Notes: generated by a model from the sequence alone, not told the origin. A stretch of DNA of 64,000 nt from JAHJQQ01 sp963737555 (GCA_963737555.1 CAVTTB010000002.1:348940-412939), one strand, 5' to 3'. Positions 51,201-60,452 are shown, numbered from the stretch's first letter. A program made the numbers and translations.

Positions 51201-52436
51201 ATGTACAAAGCCCATTTTGGATTACACGAAAAACCCTTCTCGCTGCTGCCGGACCCGTCGTTCCTGTATCTCAGCGACAAGCACCGCACCGCACTGGCGC
51301 TGTTAGAGTATGGCTTGTCCAATCAGGCCGGCTTCACGGCGATCACCGGCGGCATCGGCACCGGCAAGACCACACTGATCCGCTATCTGCTCAACACCAT
51401 GGCGCAAGACGTCACCGTTGGGCTGATCTCGAATACCCATCGCTCGTTCGGCGAACTTCTGCAGTGGATCCTGCTGGCCTTCAACCTGGACTATGCGAAT
51501 AAGTCCAAAGTCGAAATGTACCAGACCTTCGTCGACTTCATGGTTCACGAATATGCCCGCAAACGACGCACCGTGCTGATCGTCGACGAAGCGCAGAACA
51601 TGTCGGCCGACACGCTGGAAGAGCTGCGCATGCTCTCCAACATCAACGCCGATAAAGACCAGGTGTTGCAAGTGGTGTTGGTCGGGCAACAACAACTGCG
51701 CGACACCCTGCGTCGGCCCGACCTGGTACAGTTCGCCCAGCGCATCGCCGTCGACTACCACCTGACGGCCATGACTGCCGAGGACACCCAAGCCTATATA
51801 CGTCACCGCCTCAGCGTCGCCGGCGGCGAAGCAGATCTCTTCACCGACGAGGCCTGCGCGGCAGTGCATCGCTACAGCCATGGCGTCCCACGCCTGGTCA
51901 ACTTGTTGAGCGATCTCGCCATGGTGTATGGCTACGCCGAACGACGCGAACAGATCGACGCCGATCTGATCGCCGATGTCGCCCGTGACAAACAAGCCGG
52001 CGGCCTGTTCCCTGCACCAGAAACAGCCTACGTTCCGAATCACGCCTCACACAGCCAGCCCAACCACGGTTCAAAAAAAAAACTACGACTAGCCATTGCC
52101 GGTGAATCGCACATCCTGCGTGGACACCTGCGCCGGCTCGTAGAAGAACAGGGCATGCAGGTCGTCGACGAAATGCCGCTGGACGAGACCACGACTTCCC
52201 GCATCGATCCCGATGCAATTGATATTCTGTTAGTGGATTTGGATGAAAATGCCGAAGACCGTATCGGCAATCTCTGTGACATGCTGGCGCAGTGGAACCT
52301 GCCGGTGTTGTTCAACGACAGCCAAGTCACCGAAGCCAGCCTGCACGGACAAGACCCGCAGTTCGGCCCCAAGCTGACGTCCAAACTCATGTCTTTGCTG
52401 CCCGCGGGTGCCGTGGATAATGGCAACGCGGCCTAA
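51201..52436 (+). CDS. XrtA-system ExeA-like ATPase with receiver-like C-terminal domain
   Basis: A 411-aa protein. Residues 1-270 are the secretion ATPase found in PEP-CTERM loci: MYKAHFGLHEKPFSLLPDPS, Walker A ITGGIGTGKTTLIRYLLN, Walker B VLIVDEAQNMSADTLEELRM, sensor VVLVGQQQLRDTLRRPDLVQ and arginine region QRIAVDYHLTAM. From about 295, after a hinge SHSQPNHGSKKK, a second domain reads LRLAIAGESHILRGHLRRLV, DAIDILLVDLDENAED, WNLPVLFNDSQ and DPQFGPKLTSKLMSLL. This resembles the receiver-like N-terminus of CheB-type proteins of pilus chemotaxis loci. It is an unusual addition to this ATPase family. Confidence 0.88.
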   Translation: MYKAHFGLHEKPFSLLPDPSFLYLSDKHRTALALLEYGLSNQAGFTAITGGIGTGKTTLIRYLLNTMAQDVTVGLISNTHRSFGELLQWILLAFNLDYANKSKVEMYQTFVDFMVHEYARKRRTVLIVDEAQNMSADTLEELRMLSNINADKDQVLQVVLVGQQQLRDTLRRPDLVQFAQRIAVDYHLTAMTAEDTQAYIRHRLSVAGGEADLFTDEACAAVHRYSHGVPRLVNLLSDLAMVYGYAERREQIDADLIADVARDKQAGGLFPAPETAYVPNHASHSQPNHGSKKKLRLAIAGESHILRGHLRRLVEEQGMQVVDEMPLDETTTSRIDPDAIDILLVDLDENAEDRIGNLCDMLAQWNLPVLFNDSQVTEASLHGQDPQFGPKLTSKLMSLLPAGAVDNGNAA

Positions 52437-52445
52437 CATCCCCAC

Positions 52446-52823
52446 ATGTTCCGCGCCATGAGTGCAGTACTGTCCTTGGTCTGGATATCGACAATTTACT
52501 ACCTGTCGTCCCAACCCATGCCCGATATCGACCTGGGGTTCTCCCATCAAGATAAGCTGTTACACCTAGGCGCCTACGGTCTGCTGGGTATGCTGCTGCT
52601 TGGCAGCATGGCCCGCCATCCCGACGGCTATCGACCCAGGCAAGTGATATTGGCCGCCGTGTTGGCCGCGCTCTATGGATGCAGCGACGAATGGCATCAA
52701 TCCTTCGTCCCCGGCCGCATGCTGGATGTGCTCGATTTGATCGCAGATTCTATCGGCGCACTGCTCGGCGCACTGGCGTTATATATGCTCACACGGCGCA
52801 GCACGTCTGCGTATTCACTCTAG
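52446..52823 (+). CDS. VanZ-like membrane protein
   Basis: A 125-aa protein with four predicted helices (LSLVWISTIYYLSS, LLHLGAYGLLGMLLLGSM, VILAAVLAALYGCSDEWHQ, SIGALLGALALYML). The VanZ signature is clear: HLGAYGLLG, then YGCSDEWHQSFVPGRMLDVL and DLIADSIGALLG. It follows the ATPase gene by 9 bases, the usual last gene of some XrtA operons. Its function there is unknown. Confidence 0.92.
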   Translation: MFRAMSAVLSLVWISTIYYLSSQPMPDIDLGFSHQDKLLHLGAYGLLGMLLLGSMARHPDGYRPRQVILAAVLAALYGCSDEWHQSFVPGRMLDVLDLIADSIGALLGALALYMLTRRSTSAYSL

Positions 52824-52866
52824 ACGGCGGCCTTCGGCTGTACCCCGCTCTCGCCACAGCGAAGGC

Positions 52867-53218
52867 TCAGAGTTCCACCGGCAAATAGAAAAACACGAAC
52901 CGCCCCTGCTCGATGTCGAGCATAAGCGTCGCACCGTGATGAATTCCATAGTCCACATAACCCGGCACAGCGCTGTCCTGATGACATTCGCTGACATGCT
53001 GTGGTGATTCAAAATCACGGTCGCGGTCGTACCACGACAACAACATGACCTCACCCAGCCGCGCCGCAGCCTCGTGCTCCGCGAGTTGCAGCGCGGCACG
53101 GTAATCCGCAAGCGGTGCAGCCGGATTGAGCGCAACTACTGTCACCTGCTGACAAATCGGGCGCGCGTGGCAGCGCACACACCACTGGCGCTGCTGCGTC
53201 GGCGAAGTTTTCGCTCAT
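52867..53218 (-). pseudogene. Small conserved protein, probable frameshift near the start
   Basis: The readable C-terminal frame (to 53178) gives ALQLAEHEAAARLGEVMLLS, WYDRDRDFESPQHVSECHQ and GYVDYGIHHGATLMLDIEQG. This reminds me of the small AF1514-like family, of unknown function; not certain. An ATG at 53218 overlaps the stop of the DUF3014 gene (ATGA) and reads MSENFADAA; a one-base change there would join it to RQWCVRCHARPICQQ in the main frame. The CxxC...C cluster may bind metal. Without the change, translation might begin at an internal codon. Confidence 0.6.
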
Positions 53219-54165
53219 GGCACGATTTTCCAATCGCCTTCTGGCGACTGCATGACCGGATCCGGCGCCGGTTCCTCGGTGTCTTCATCGTCGCGCGGCG
53301 GCGACACGCGGGTCAATGCCTGACGTATCTCGCGCAGCTTCGCCTTGATCTGCTCGGCGTTGGCGTTGCCCATGCGCAACAGAATCTTCTGCCCGGCGGA
53401 CAAAGCTTCCAGCTTAGGGTCGGCATACACATAAAACACCTTCGGCTGCACCAGGCGAATGGGCTCGTTCACCGTCGGCGACTCCAGCAGATGATCGATC
53501 ACATCGACCAGACGGTCGTTGAAGTAGGCGTTCGGCACACCCAGCTCGGCGTAGGCTTCCTGGAACAAGGGATAGAAACGCACATACACATCCACCAGTT
53601 GCTGCGCGTCGATGTTCCCCGCCAGCTGCACATACGGCGCATAGCGCGCGGCATTGTCGGGGGCGATCATGAATTGGCCACCCTCGCCGGTCACCGCAAA
53701 CGGCCCGGTAACACGTTTGACCAGCAACTGCTGTCGCGGCAGCTTCTTGTTCGGCAGATTATCGACGGTCACCACGAAGCGTCGGACCAACTCGTCCGCT
53801 GTGAATAGCGTGCGCATGCGCTCCGCGCCGAACAGATCGGTGAACACCTCCGTCATCCGGACATTGCTGTCGTTTAATGTTGGGAGCGGCGGTACTGATT
53901 CCGACACTGTGGGTTCCTGTGTCGTCGATTCCGGCACCGGTTGGTCCTGAGCCGACGGTGGCGCTGGCGCTGGCGCAGCCGGCTCCGGAAGCGGATAACG
54001 CGGAACGGACGACCCTCCCGGCTCACTCGGCGTGCTCGGCGGCGGCATTTCCTCCACTGCAGACGGCGCCAGCGTACCGTTTTGCTGACCCCGCCATTGG
54101 AAATACGCCACACCCATGGCCACCACCAACACAACGAACACCACCGAGACAAATAACTTTTTCAT
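53215..54165 (-). CDS. DUF3014 family protein
   Basis: A 316-aa protein with one N-terminal membrane helix (FVSVVFVVLVVAMGVAYF), a Pro-rich spacer (about 35-95) and a periplasmic DUF3014 domain: RRFVVTVDNLPNKKLPRQQL, FYPLFQEAYAELGVPNAYFN, DRLVDVIDHLLESP, VYADPKLEALSAGQKILLRM and GNANAEQIKAKLREIRQAL. Function of the family is unknown. The downstream small gene overlaps its stop codon. Confidence 0.9.
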   Translation of the reverse strand: MKKLFVSVVFVVLVVAMGVAYFQWRGQQNGTLAPSAVEEMPPPSTPSEPGGSSVPRYPLPEPAAPAPAPPSAQDQPVPESTTQEPTVSESVPPLPTLNDSNVRMTEVFTDLFGAERMRTLFTADELVRRFVVTVDNLPNKKLPRQQLLVKRVTGPFAVTGEGGQFMIAPDNAARYAPYVQLAGNIDAQQLVDVYVRFYPLFQEAYAELGVPNAYFNDRLVDVIDHLLESPTVNEPIRLVQPKVFYVYADPKLEALSAGQKILLRMGNANAEQIKAKLREIRQALTRVSPPRDDEDTEEPAPDPVMQSPEGDWKIVP

Positions 54166-54376
54166 GAGGGCACCGTTACGCAGACGACCGAAGGGTATGT
54201 GGATAGATAATAACTGGAAAGAACGAAGATGGCGCGCACCTGCCCGACCCGCGCATTGATGCCCACCTCCCGCTTAGCAAAAAATTAAGAATCTCTGAGC
54301 CAAGATTTAGCAACGCTGTCTGGCGCATCCCACTAGTCTTCTCCTCACACCACCAAAGTGTCGAAGGAGACTCACC

Positions 54377-54880
54377 ATGAAGCCAAACGGACTGATCTAT
54401 CCCCTGCTGCTATTGATTTTTACGTTTTCCGCCTCGGCCCATGCCGCCGATCCGGCATCCAACAAACAGGCGCTGGATCGCGGACGCTATCTGCTGGTCA
54501 CCAGCGGCTGCAATGACTGCCATACACCCGGCTATATGCAGTCGGACGGCAAGGTGCCCGAACCGGCGTGGCTGACCGGCAGTCCGGTCGGGTTCCAAGG
54601 GCCGTGGGGCACGACCTATCCGGTGAACCTGCGCCTGCATGTGCAGAAGCTCACCGAGGCGCAGTGGCTCGAACGCGCACGCCAGCCGATGCGTCCGCCG
54701 ATGCCCTGGTTCAATCTGCGCGTGATGAGCGACGACGATCTGCGTGCGATGTATCGCTACATCCGCGCCGCCGGACCGGCGGGCGAACCGGCCCCAACTG
54801 CGGCCGCGCCCGGTGTGGCGGTGACGACGCCGTACATCGACTTCACGCCGAAGAACCTGTACCGCAACAGCATGCAATGA
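54377..54880 (+). CDS. Class I c-type cytochrome
   Basis: A 167-aa periplasmic protein. Signal peptide to SASAHA, then GRYLLVTSGCNDCHTPGYMQ with heme motif CNDCH. A candidate Met ligand is in MRPPMPWFNLRVMSDDDLRA, followed by MYRYIRAAGP, the usual C-terminal helix. The form TGSPVGFQGPWGTTYPVNLR is typical of monoheme cytochromes of dehydrogenase or oxidase electron transfer. GAAGGAGA precedes the ATG. It lies upstream of the E1 pair but 28 bases and different pathways apart; a link is unproven. Confidence 0.92.
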   Translation: MKPNGLIYPLLLLIFTFSASAHAADPASNKQALDRGRYLLVTSGCNDCHTPGYMQSDGKVPEPAWLTGSPVGFQGPWGTTYPVNLRLHVQKLTEAQWLERARQPMRPPMPWFNLRVMSDDDLRAMYRYIRAAGPAGEPAPTAAAPGVAVTTPYIDFTPKNLYRNSMQ

Positions 54881-54908
54881 AGTAAGCGCACATTCACGGA
54901 GCACCGCC

Positions 54909-55883
54909 ATGACAGCAACGACGATACAAACGCGCCTGCGCCAACTCGAAACCATGCTGTTGATCCGCGCCTACGAGGAACAGCTGGTCGAGCTGCAACG
55001 CAACGGCGCACCCGGCACCTGCACCAGTGTCGGCCAGGAGGCCTGCGCGGTGGGCGTGATCGATGCGCTGGAAACACGCGACCGCATCCTCACCAACCAC
55101 CGCAGCGCGGCGCATCTGATTGCGCGCGGCGCCGATCCCAAACGATTGATGGCCGAGGTACTGGGCCGTGTCGACGGCTATTGCGGCGGGCGCAGCGGCA
55201 GTCTGCACATCTCCGCGCGTGAACTCGGCGTGGTGCTCACCTCCACCATCGTCGGCGGCGAGTTGTCGATGGCGCCCGGCGTGGCGCTGGCGCAGAAGAT
55301 GGGCCAGGGCGAACCCGGGGCGATTACAACTGTGTTCTTCGGCGACGGCGCGGCCTGCGAAGGCATCTTCCACGAGTCGCTGAACCTCGCCGTGCAGTGG
55401 CAGTTGCCGCTGCTGTTCGTCTGCGAGAACAACCAGTGGCAGGCCTTCGTGCATCGCCGCGAGACCATGGCCGACGAGGCGATCTCGGCCTGGGCGCGCG
55501 GGCATGGTATTCCGACACAGCGCGTCGACGGCAACGATGTCGAGGCCGTGCACGCCGCCGCCGCGCAGGCGGTCGCCGAGATCCGTGCGACCGGACAACC
55601 GCAATTTCTGGAACTGGTCACCTATCGCCTGCGCGGGCATTTCGAGCCCGACGATCAGACCTATGTCGATCCGACTGAGTTGAAGCATTGGCAGGCACGC
55701 GATCCGATCCAGATGCTGCGCGCGTGGCTGCTCGATAATGGGCACGTCGACGCCGCGACACTGGACGCCATGGAACACCGCTGCCGCGCGCGCATCGCCG
55801 ACGCGGTGCAGTTCGCACAGGCGAGCGCCATGGCCGGCGGCGGAAACGCTGACGGATTATGCATATGCCTAGCGCCATCGTAG
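54909..55883 (+). CDS. 2-oxoacid (pyruvate/acetoin-type) dehydrogenase E1 alpha subunit
   Basis: Thiamine-diphosphate enzyme subunit. LLIRAYEEQLVELQRNG, CTSVGQEACAVGV, NHRSAAHLIARGADP, GGRSGSLHI and the TPP motif FFGDGAACEGIFHESLNLAV with ENNQW are present. YRLRGHFEPDDQTYVDP is the phosphorylation-loop region of the family. The frame as read ends GGGNADGLCICLAPS at 55883, but a one-base shift near 55848 restores ETLTDYAYA and a TAG at 55870-55872, the classic E1-alpha ending; so the last 12 or so residues are probably wrong. E1 beta follows after a repeat. No E2 or E3 gene is seen here. Confidence 0.92.
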   Translation: MTATTIQTRLRQLETMLLIRAYEEQLVELQRNGAPGTCTSVGQEACAVGVIDALETRDRILTNHRSAAHLIARGADPKRLMAEVLGRVDGYCGGRSGSLHISARELGVVLTSTIVGGELSMAPGVALAQKMGQGEPGAITTVFFGDGAACEGIFHESLNLAVQWQLPLLFVCENNQWQAFVHRRETMADEAISAWARGHGIPTQRVDGNDVEAVHAAAAQAVAEIRATGQPQFLELVTYRLRGHFEPDDQTYVDPTELKHWQARDPIQMLRAWLLDNGHVDAATLDAMEHRCRARIADAVQFAQASAMAGGGNADGLCICLAPS

Positions 55884-56010
55884 CCCGGATGCAGCGCAGC
55901 GACAAAAGCGCGAAGCGCGTTGAACGCCCGCAGGGCGAGTGCAGCGAGTAAATCCGGGGGCTTGCCAGCATTCCCGGATTCCGGCGCTACGTGCCTGCAT
56001 CCGGGCTACG
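55880..56010. repeat. Inverted repeat between E1 alpha and E1 beta genes
   Basis: GTAGCCCGGATGCAG at 55880 pairs with CTGCATCCGGGCTAC ending at 56009, with inner arms AATCCGGG/CCCGGATT. It is a sister of the repeat at 5841-5922 and splits what would otherwise be a tight operon. Confidence 0.85.
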
Positions 56011-56036
56011 AAATTCAACATGAGGAGGACACCCAC

Positions 56037-57035
56037 ATGATCCGCATGACCGCCGCCGACGCCATACACTTGGCCTTGCGCGAAGAGATGCAGCGCGACC
56101 CGCGCGTGTTGCTGATGGGCGAAGGCGTGGCGACCAAACACCCCGATCTCGTGCGCGACTTCGGCGCCGCGCGCGTGCGCAACACGCCGCTGGCCGAGGC
56201 CATCATCGCCGGCACCGCCGTCGGCGCCGCCGCGAGCGGATTGCGTCCCGTGATCGATCTGTTGTTCGCGCCGTTCCTCACCTATGCGATGGACGCACTG
56301 GTCAACAGCGCCGGCAAGCTGCGTTATCTGTCGGGCGGGCAGTTCGAGTTTCCGCTGGTGACACTGGCCATGACCGGCAGCGGCTGGTGCGTGGGCGCGC
56401 AGCACAACCACAACCTCGAAGCGATGTTCGTGCACGCGCCGGGACTGCAGGTGGTGATGCCTTCGACGCCGGCGGACTTCAAGGGTCTGCTCAAGACCGC
56501 GATCCGCGACGCCAACCCCACGCTGTTCTTCACCGACATGGCGTTGCTGTATCAGGAAGGCGAGGTGCCCGAAGATCCCGAGCATATCGTTCCGCTCGGC
56601 AAGGCCGCGGTGCGCCGCGCGGGCATGGACGTGACGCTGGTGAGTTACGCCAAGACCGTGCCGGTATGTCTACAGGCGGCGGAACTACTGCATGCACAAG
56701 GCATCTCCGCGGAGGTAATCGATCTGCGCAGTCTAAAGCCGCTGGACGAGGCGACGGTGTTGCAGTCGGTGCGCAAGACCGGACGCCTGATCGTCGTGCA
56801 CGAAGCCAGCGGTCTGTGCGGTATCGCCGCCGAAATCGCCGCGCTCGCCGCGACGAAAGCCTTCGATGCGTTGCGCGCGCCGGTGGTACGCATCACCGGA
56901 CCGGACGCACCGAGCGCCTCGTCCTGGGCGCTGGAACAGGCGGCGGTGCCGCAGGCGGATGCGATAGTGAAGGCCGCGCAGGATTCGCTGCGGAACGAGG
57001 ATGCATCCACACCGGCAAATCTGCACATCGCTTAG
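56037..57035 (+). CDS. 2-oxoacid (pyruvate/acetoin-type) dehydrogenase E1 beta subunit
   Basis: A 332-aa partner of the E1 alpha subunit. ADAIHLALREEMQRDPRVLL, MGEGVATKHPDLVRDFGAAR, NTPLAEAIIAGTAVGAAASG, DLLFAPFLTYAMDALVNSAG, VQHNHNLEAMF-type active-site region and PSTPADFKGLLKTAIRDANP. The C-terminal transketolase domain has VTLVSYAKTVPVCLQAAELL, EVIDLRSLKPLDEATVLQSV and RLIVVHEASGLCGIAAEIAA. The ATG at 56037 follows AGGAGG. Acetoin dehydrogenase-type E1 pairs usually adjoin acoC; here tag follows, so the E2/E3 partners must be elsewhere. Confidence 0.94.
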   Translation: MIRMTAADAIHLALREEMQRDPRVLLMGEGVATKHPDLVRDFGAARVRNTPLAEAIIAGTAVGAAASGLRPVIDLLFAPFLTYAMDALVNSAGKLRYLSGGQFEFPLVTLAMTGSGWCVGAQHNHNLEAMFVHAPGLQVVMPSTPADFKGLLKTAIRDANPTLFFTDMALLYQEGEVPEDPEHIVPLGKAAVRRAGMDVTLVSYAKTVPVCLQAAELLHAQGISAEVIDLRSLKPLDEATVLQSVRKTGRLIVVHEASGLCGIAAEIAALAATKAFDALRAPVVRITGPDAPSASSWALEQAAVPQADAIVKAAQDSLRNEDASTPANLHIA

Positions 57036-57386
57036 GCCGGGCAATACCAACAGCAGAATATAATTTGCTGACATTAGCGAAATCCGTGTCCTGCCCCGAA
57101 TGGCACCTACTTAAGGCCAAGTTCTCGTTTTTTCGTCATTCCGGCCTGCGCCGGATTGACGACGTTTAAGTGCTTAAGGAAACTCTGAATAATTCATACT
57201 TCGTCATCGCCAAGGCCGGGGTCCCGCGCCTTGACTGGCATGGATTCCCGCCTTCGCGGGAATGACGAATAAATCAGCGGCTCCTTAAGTAAGTGCCATT
57301 CTGTCTTGCCCCTAATTACGGATCACCGATTACGGCGCACGCAGTCGTGTACACTTTCCGATGAGCAATCCTGACGGGGAATCCAC
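57036..57386. repeat. Intergenic region with dispersed repeats
   Basis: A 351-base gap. CGTCATTCCGGCCTGCGCCG near 57135 and the GTCATCGCCAAGGCCGGGGT to CCTTCGCGGGAATGACG stretch (57203-57268) are the common CGTCATTCCCGCG repeat. A segment ACATTAGCGAAATCCGTGTC near 57071 recurs in altered form at about 58017. No gene is visible. Confidence 0.75.
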
Positions 57387-57987
57387 ATGCCTGCCGCGCG
57401 CCGCACCGATACTGACATACCTCGCTGCACCTGGTGCGGGTCCGATCCCCTGTACGTGCGCTATCACGATGAGGAATGGGGTGTGCCGGTGCACGATGAC
57501 CCCAAGCACTTCGAGTTCCTAATACTCGAAGGGGCGCAGGCAGGATTGTCCTGGATCACCATTCTGCGCAAGCGCGAGAACTACCGCGAAGCTGTTTGCA
57601 GACTTCGATCCCGAGCGCGTCGCGCGCTTCGGCAAGCGCGACATCGAGCGGCTGCTGAAGAATCCCGGCATCGTGCGCAACCGGCTGAAGGTCGAAAGCG
57701 CGGTAAAGAACGCGCGCGCATTTCTGGAAGTGCAGGCGGAATTCGACGGCTTTGATAACTATGTGTGGCGCTTCGTCAACGGCAAGCCGATCCAGAACCG
57801 TTGGTCGCAGATGCAAGAGGTACCGGCCACATCTCCGGAATCGGATGCGCTGAGCAAGGATCTCAAGAAGCGCGGCTTCACCTTCGTGGGCTCGACCATC
57901 ATCTACGCCCACATGCAGGCGATCGGCATGGTGAACGATCATGTGATTGACTGTTACCGGCACAAGGCATTGGCACGGCAGCGATGA
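57387..57987 (+). pseudogene. tag: 3-methyladenine DNA glycosylase I, one frameshift
   Basis: Base-excision repair enzyme that removes 3-methyladenine. The start MPAARRTDTDIPRCTWCGSD leads into YVRYHDEEWGVPVHDDPKHF, FEFLILEGAQAGLSWITILR with the active-site Glu, and RKRENYREA. A one-base insertion near 57592 (EAVCRLRS for EAFADFDPE) shifts the frame. The rest is RFGKRDIERLLKNPGIVRNR, FVGSTIIYAHMQAIGMVNDH and VIDCYRH, giving the zinc ligands (Cys and His at the N-terminus, His and Cys at the end). About 200 aa in total, the usual length. Confidence 0.93.
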
Positions 57988-58077
57988 AAACCGGAGTCAG
58001 AACACAATACAGACCAACATAAGTGAAATCTGTATTCTGATTCGAATGGGACTTGCTTAAGCGAAGTCTTATCGGAT

Positions 58078-58188
58078 GTAGGGTGGGTGGGGCGCGTTGT
58101 TTGCGCCGCAACCCACCAAGCGTGCCGTAGGCACACATTAACAAACGCGTCGTGTTGCTGCGCAACGCTTGGTGGGTTACGCAAAAAA
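58078..58188. repeat. Inverted repeat between tag and the GAF gene
   Basis: GTAGGGTGGGTGGGGCGCG and CGCCGCAACCCACCAAGCG pair, and a second arm GCGCAACGCTTGGTGGGTTA follows at about 58160. It is of the GTAGGGTGGGT repeat class and lies between two converging genes. Confidence 0.75.
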
Positions 58189-58250
58189 CGCTCATCCCCA
58201 GGGCCACCTGCATTTCGACTTAATTAAGTGCCATTCCAATCTAACTCCAA

Positions 58251-59590
58251 TTAAACGTCAGCGAGTTTCAAGGGCCGGCCGACATTCAAACGAAACCGTC
58301 CGCGGCCGGTCTTTTCGATGGCGAAGAAAGCGCAGCGTTCGGCGAGGCGCCGCTGCAGCAGGATCAGCCGCGCTTCGAGGTTGTCGCTGATGTCGGGAAG
58401 CTTCAAGCGCGGGATCGAGCCGCAGTTCGCGGTTGGTGAATTCGTTGCGACCGACATCGACGTAGTCGCGCACCAGCTTCCAGAAGATCGCGCCCGCCAC
58501 GCCCTTGATGAGATAGTCGTTGTCGAGGAACACGCTGTGGTCTGCGGCGAAATGTTTGATCATGACCGGCACGCCCTGCACGACAGACGGCGCTGCCGCA
58601 GCGACGGCCGTGTCCTCGTGATGTTCGGCAGTATGCGCCAGCAGTTCGATGGACAGCGCTAGCTGTCCGGCAAGCACCACCAGCGCATCCTCGTCTTCGT
58701 AAGTGAAGCGCCGCTCCTGCGGACTCTCCACATACAGCACACCGTGCAATCGCTCGCCATGCACCACCGGCACGGCGAGTTGGCTGCCGGACTCCACCAG
58801 CCCCGGAAACGGGATGGCGGTTTCCAGCGCATCGCCACCCGCACTCTTCTCGAAACCTTCGCGCACAACCCGGCTGTAGAGATATTCTTGCGCGGCGTAG
58901 CCGATGCGAATCGGCGCGCGTTCGCGCGCGGCCACACCGATGATGCCTTCGCCGACACCAATCTCAGAACCGACGCCGGATTGCGGATAGCCGCGAGTGG
59001 CAACGGTGTACAGCCGCGCGCGCACCGCATCGTGCATGAGCAGCATCGCATGGTGGATCTCGCAGTGGCGTTCGAGGCCCTGCAGTGCGGTGTCGAACAG
59101 GTTCGCCAGATCCGTGCAGCCGACCAGCCCCGCAAGACAGGCGCGCAATCCCGGCAGCAGCGGCTGGCGCAGCGCGTCCTGGCCGGAGGATTCACCGAAC
59201 ACACATTCGATGTCCAAGCACACGGTACACGTCCGAACCCTGCAGACGGAACACCTTGCTCATGCCGGTGTGCGAGGCGATGCCGGCGAGCTTGGCCTTC
59301 ATGTTCTCGAACAACGGGCCGTCGGTTTCGGTGCGCAGGTATTCGAGCCGCAGGCGATAATGCGCGGCCGACACCGGGTCGATCACCTGCACGACGGCGC
59401 GCGGATTGACCAGGATGTTCTTGCGCGTGGTGTTGAAGAATTGGAAGGTCAGCGCCACGTGCGCAGCATCGACGAAATGCACCTGCGAGAGATAGGCGAC
59501 GTTCGGCGTGCCGTCGGGCGCGCAGGTCGCGACCACCGAGGGCACGGCGCCCTCGAAACAGTGGCGGAGTTCGCTGAGCGTCGGCGTCAT
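58251..59590 (-). pseudogene. Pyridoxamine-5'-phosphate-oxidase-fold plus GAF protein, two frameshifts
   Basis: One gene read in three frames. From 59590: MTPTLSELRHCFEGAVPSVV, NVAYLSQVHFVDAAHVALTF, NPRAVVQVIDPVSAAHYRLR, SDVYRVL, a flavin-binding split-barrel. An extra G near 59222 shifts the frame (LGH instead of LDIECVF). The GAF part then runs: LANLFDTALQGLERHCEIHH, GVGEGIIGVAARERAPIRIG, PVVHGERLHGVLYVESPQER. A second shift near 58420 leads to RLKLPDISDNLEARLILLQR and FFAIEKTGRGRFRLNVGRPL, a helical or winged-helix C-terminus. A redox- or ligand-sensing protein; partner unknown. It starts 10 bases after the gene at 59601. Confidence 0.82.
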
Positions 59591-59600
59591 GACTGCGGAC

Positions 59601-60101
59601 TCATGATTCAGGACTCAGAGGCTGGCCAGCCGTTGGACCCGGCGTCTGTTCAAAGGCGGCGGTCGGCGTGAAGGTCACGGCAACGGCATCTTCTTCTGCA
59701 CCGGCCATGATCGCGTGCTGAAAAGGCTCGTGGAAGCCGATCACGCCGATTTCTTCGCCGAAACTCCGCGCGTAGACCCGCATCAACGCGCGATCGCCGT
59801 CTGCGAGCGGTGCGACGTGTGCATGCTCGCCTTTCACTTGCAACGTGCCATGCGTCGTGGGCCGACTGAACACCACAGCGATTGCGCCGCCGGCGCGCAG
59901 ATCCTTGAGCACCGCGGTCGATTGCGCGACCGACAGGAACACCGTGAGCGAGCGCCGGTCGGGCGCCACGCGACAACCGTAGGCGCGCACCACCGAGGGA
60001 ATGCAGTCGGCGCTGCATGAACCCACCAGGATCGAGACGTGATGGGTGAGGAAATCCGCTCGCGTTCTGTCCAGCAGCAAGGTGTCTGTGTCGGTTGTCA
60101 T
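59601..60101 (-). CDS. Pyridoxamine-5'-phosphate-oxidase-fold protein
   Basis: A 166-aa protein with the split-barrel flavin-binding fold: HHVSILVGSCSADCIPSVVR, YGCRVAPDRRSLTVFLSVAQ, AIAVVFSRPTTHGTLQVKGE and FQHAIMAGAEEDAVAVTFTP. It lies just upstream of a related two-domain protein, in an apparent two-gene operon. It might bind FMN, heme or F420; the sequence does not decide. Confidence 0.8.
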   Translation of the reverse strand: MTTDTDTLLLDRTRADFLTHHVSILVGSCSADCIPSVVRAYGCRVAPDRRSLTVFLSVAQSTAVLKDLRAGGAIAVVFSRPTTHGTLQVKGEHAHVAPLADGDRALMRVYARSFGEEIGVIGFHEPFQHAIMAGAEEDAVAVTFTPTAAFEQTPGPTAGQPLSPES

Positions 60102-60452
60102 TCGGAGTGCATTACGACCTTATGCGCAGGCCATCGGTACCGCGGCATCAGGCCGCGGAGAATCGGCTGCCTGCCTGTTCTTGTTGACCCGATCAGTCTT
60201 GGCCGCCACCCGCAGTGCGCCCAAACAGGATGGCGGTAGTTCGTATAAGGGAACTCGACCGAAGCGTAGACGTCCAATCGCAGATTGTAAACACATTGTG
60301 AACGGGGTAGCCAAGCAGCCTGACGACACCCGCCGACCCGGCGAATCGTCAGGCTCTGTCAGGTTGAATTCAGTCTGCCCTGCCAGCATGTTTTTTCGTA
60401 CCCGTGTGCGCAAACGGTGCGCGCACTTTTCTAATCCACAAGGCGGAACACG
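60102..60452. other. Intergenic region with a stem-loop
   Basis: A 351-base gap. AGCCTGACGA at 60317 and TCGTCAGGCT at 60346 form a 10-bp hairpin with a 19-base loop, possibly a protein-binding site or a terminator without U-run. It probably includes promoters of both divergent genes. I see no coding potential. Confidence 0.55.

Noticed and set aside
54377..57035. Cytochrome c as part of the 2-oxoacid dehydrogenase operon
   Set aside because: The genes are adjacent, but no known pathway joins a monoheme cytochrome to this E1 pair; treated as chance proximity.
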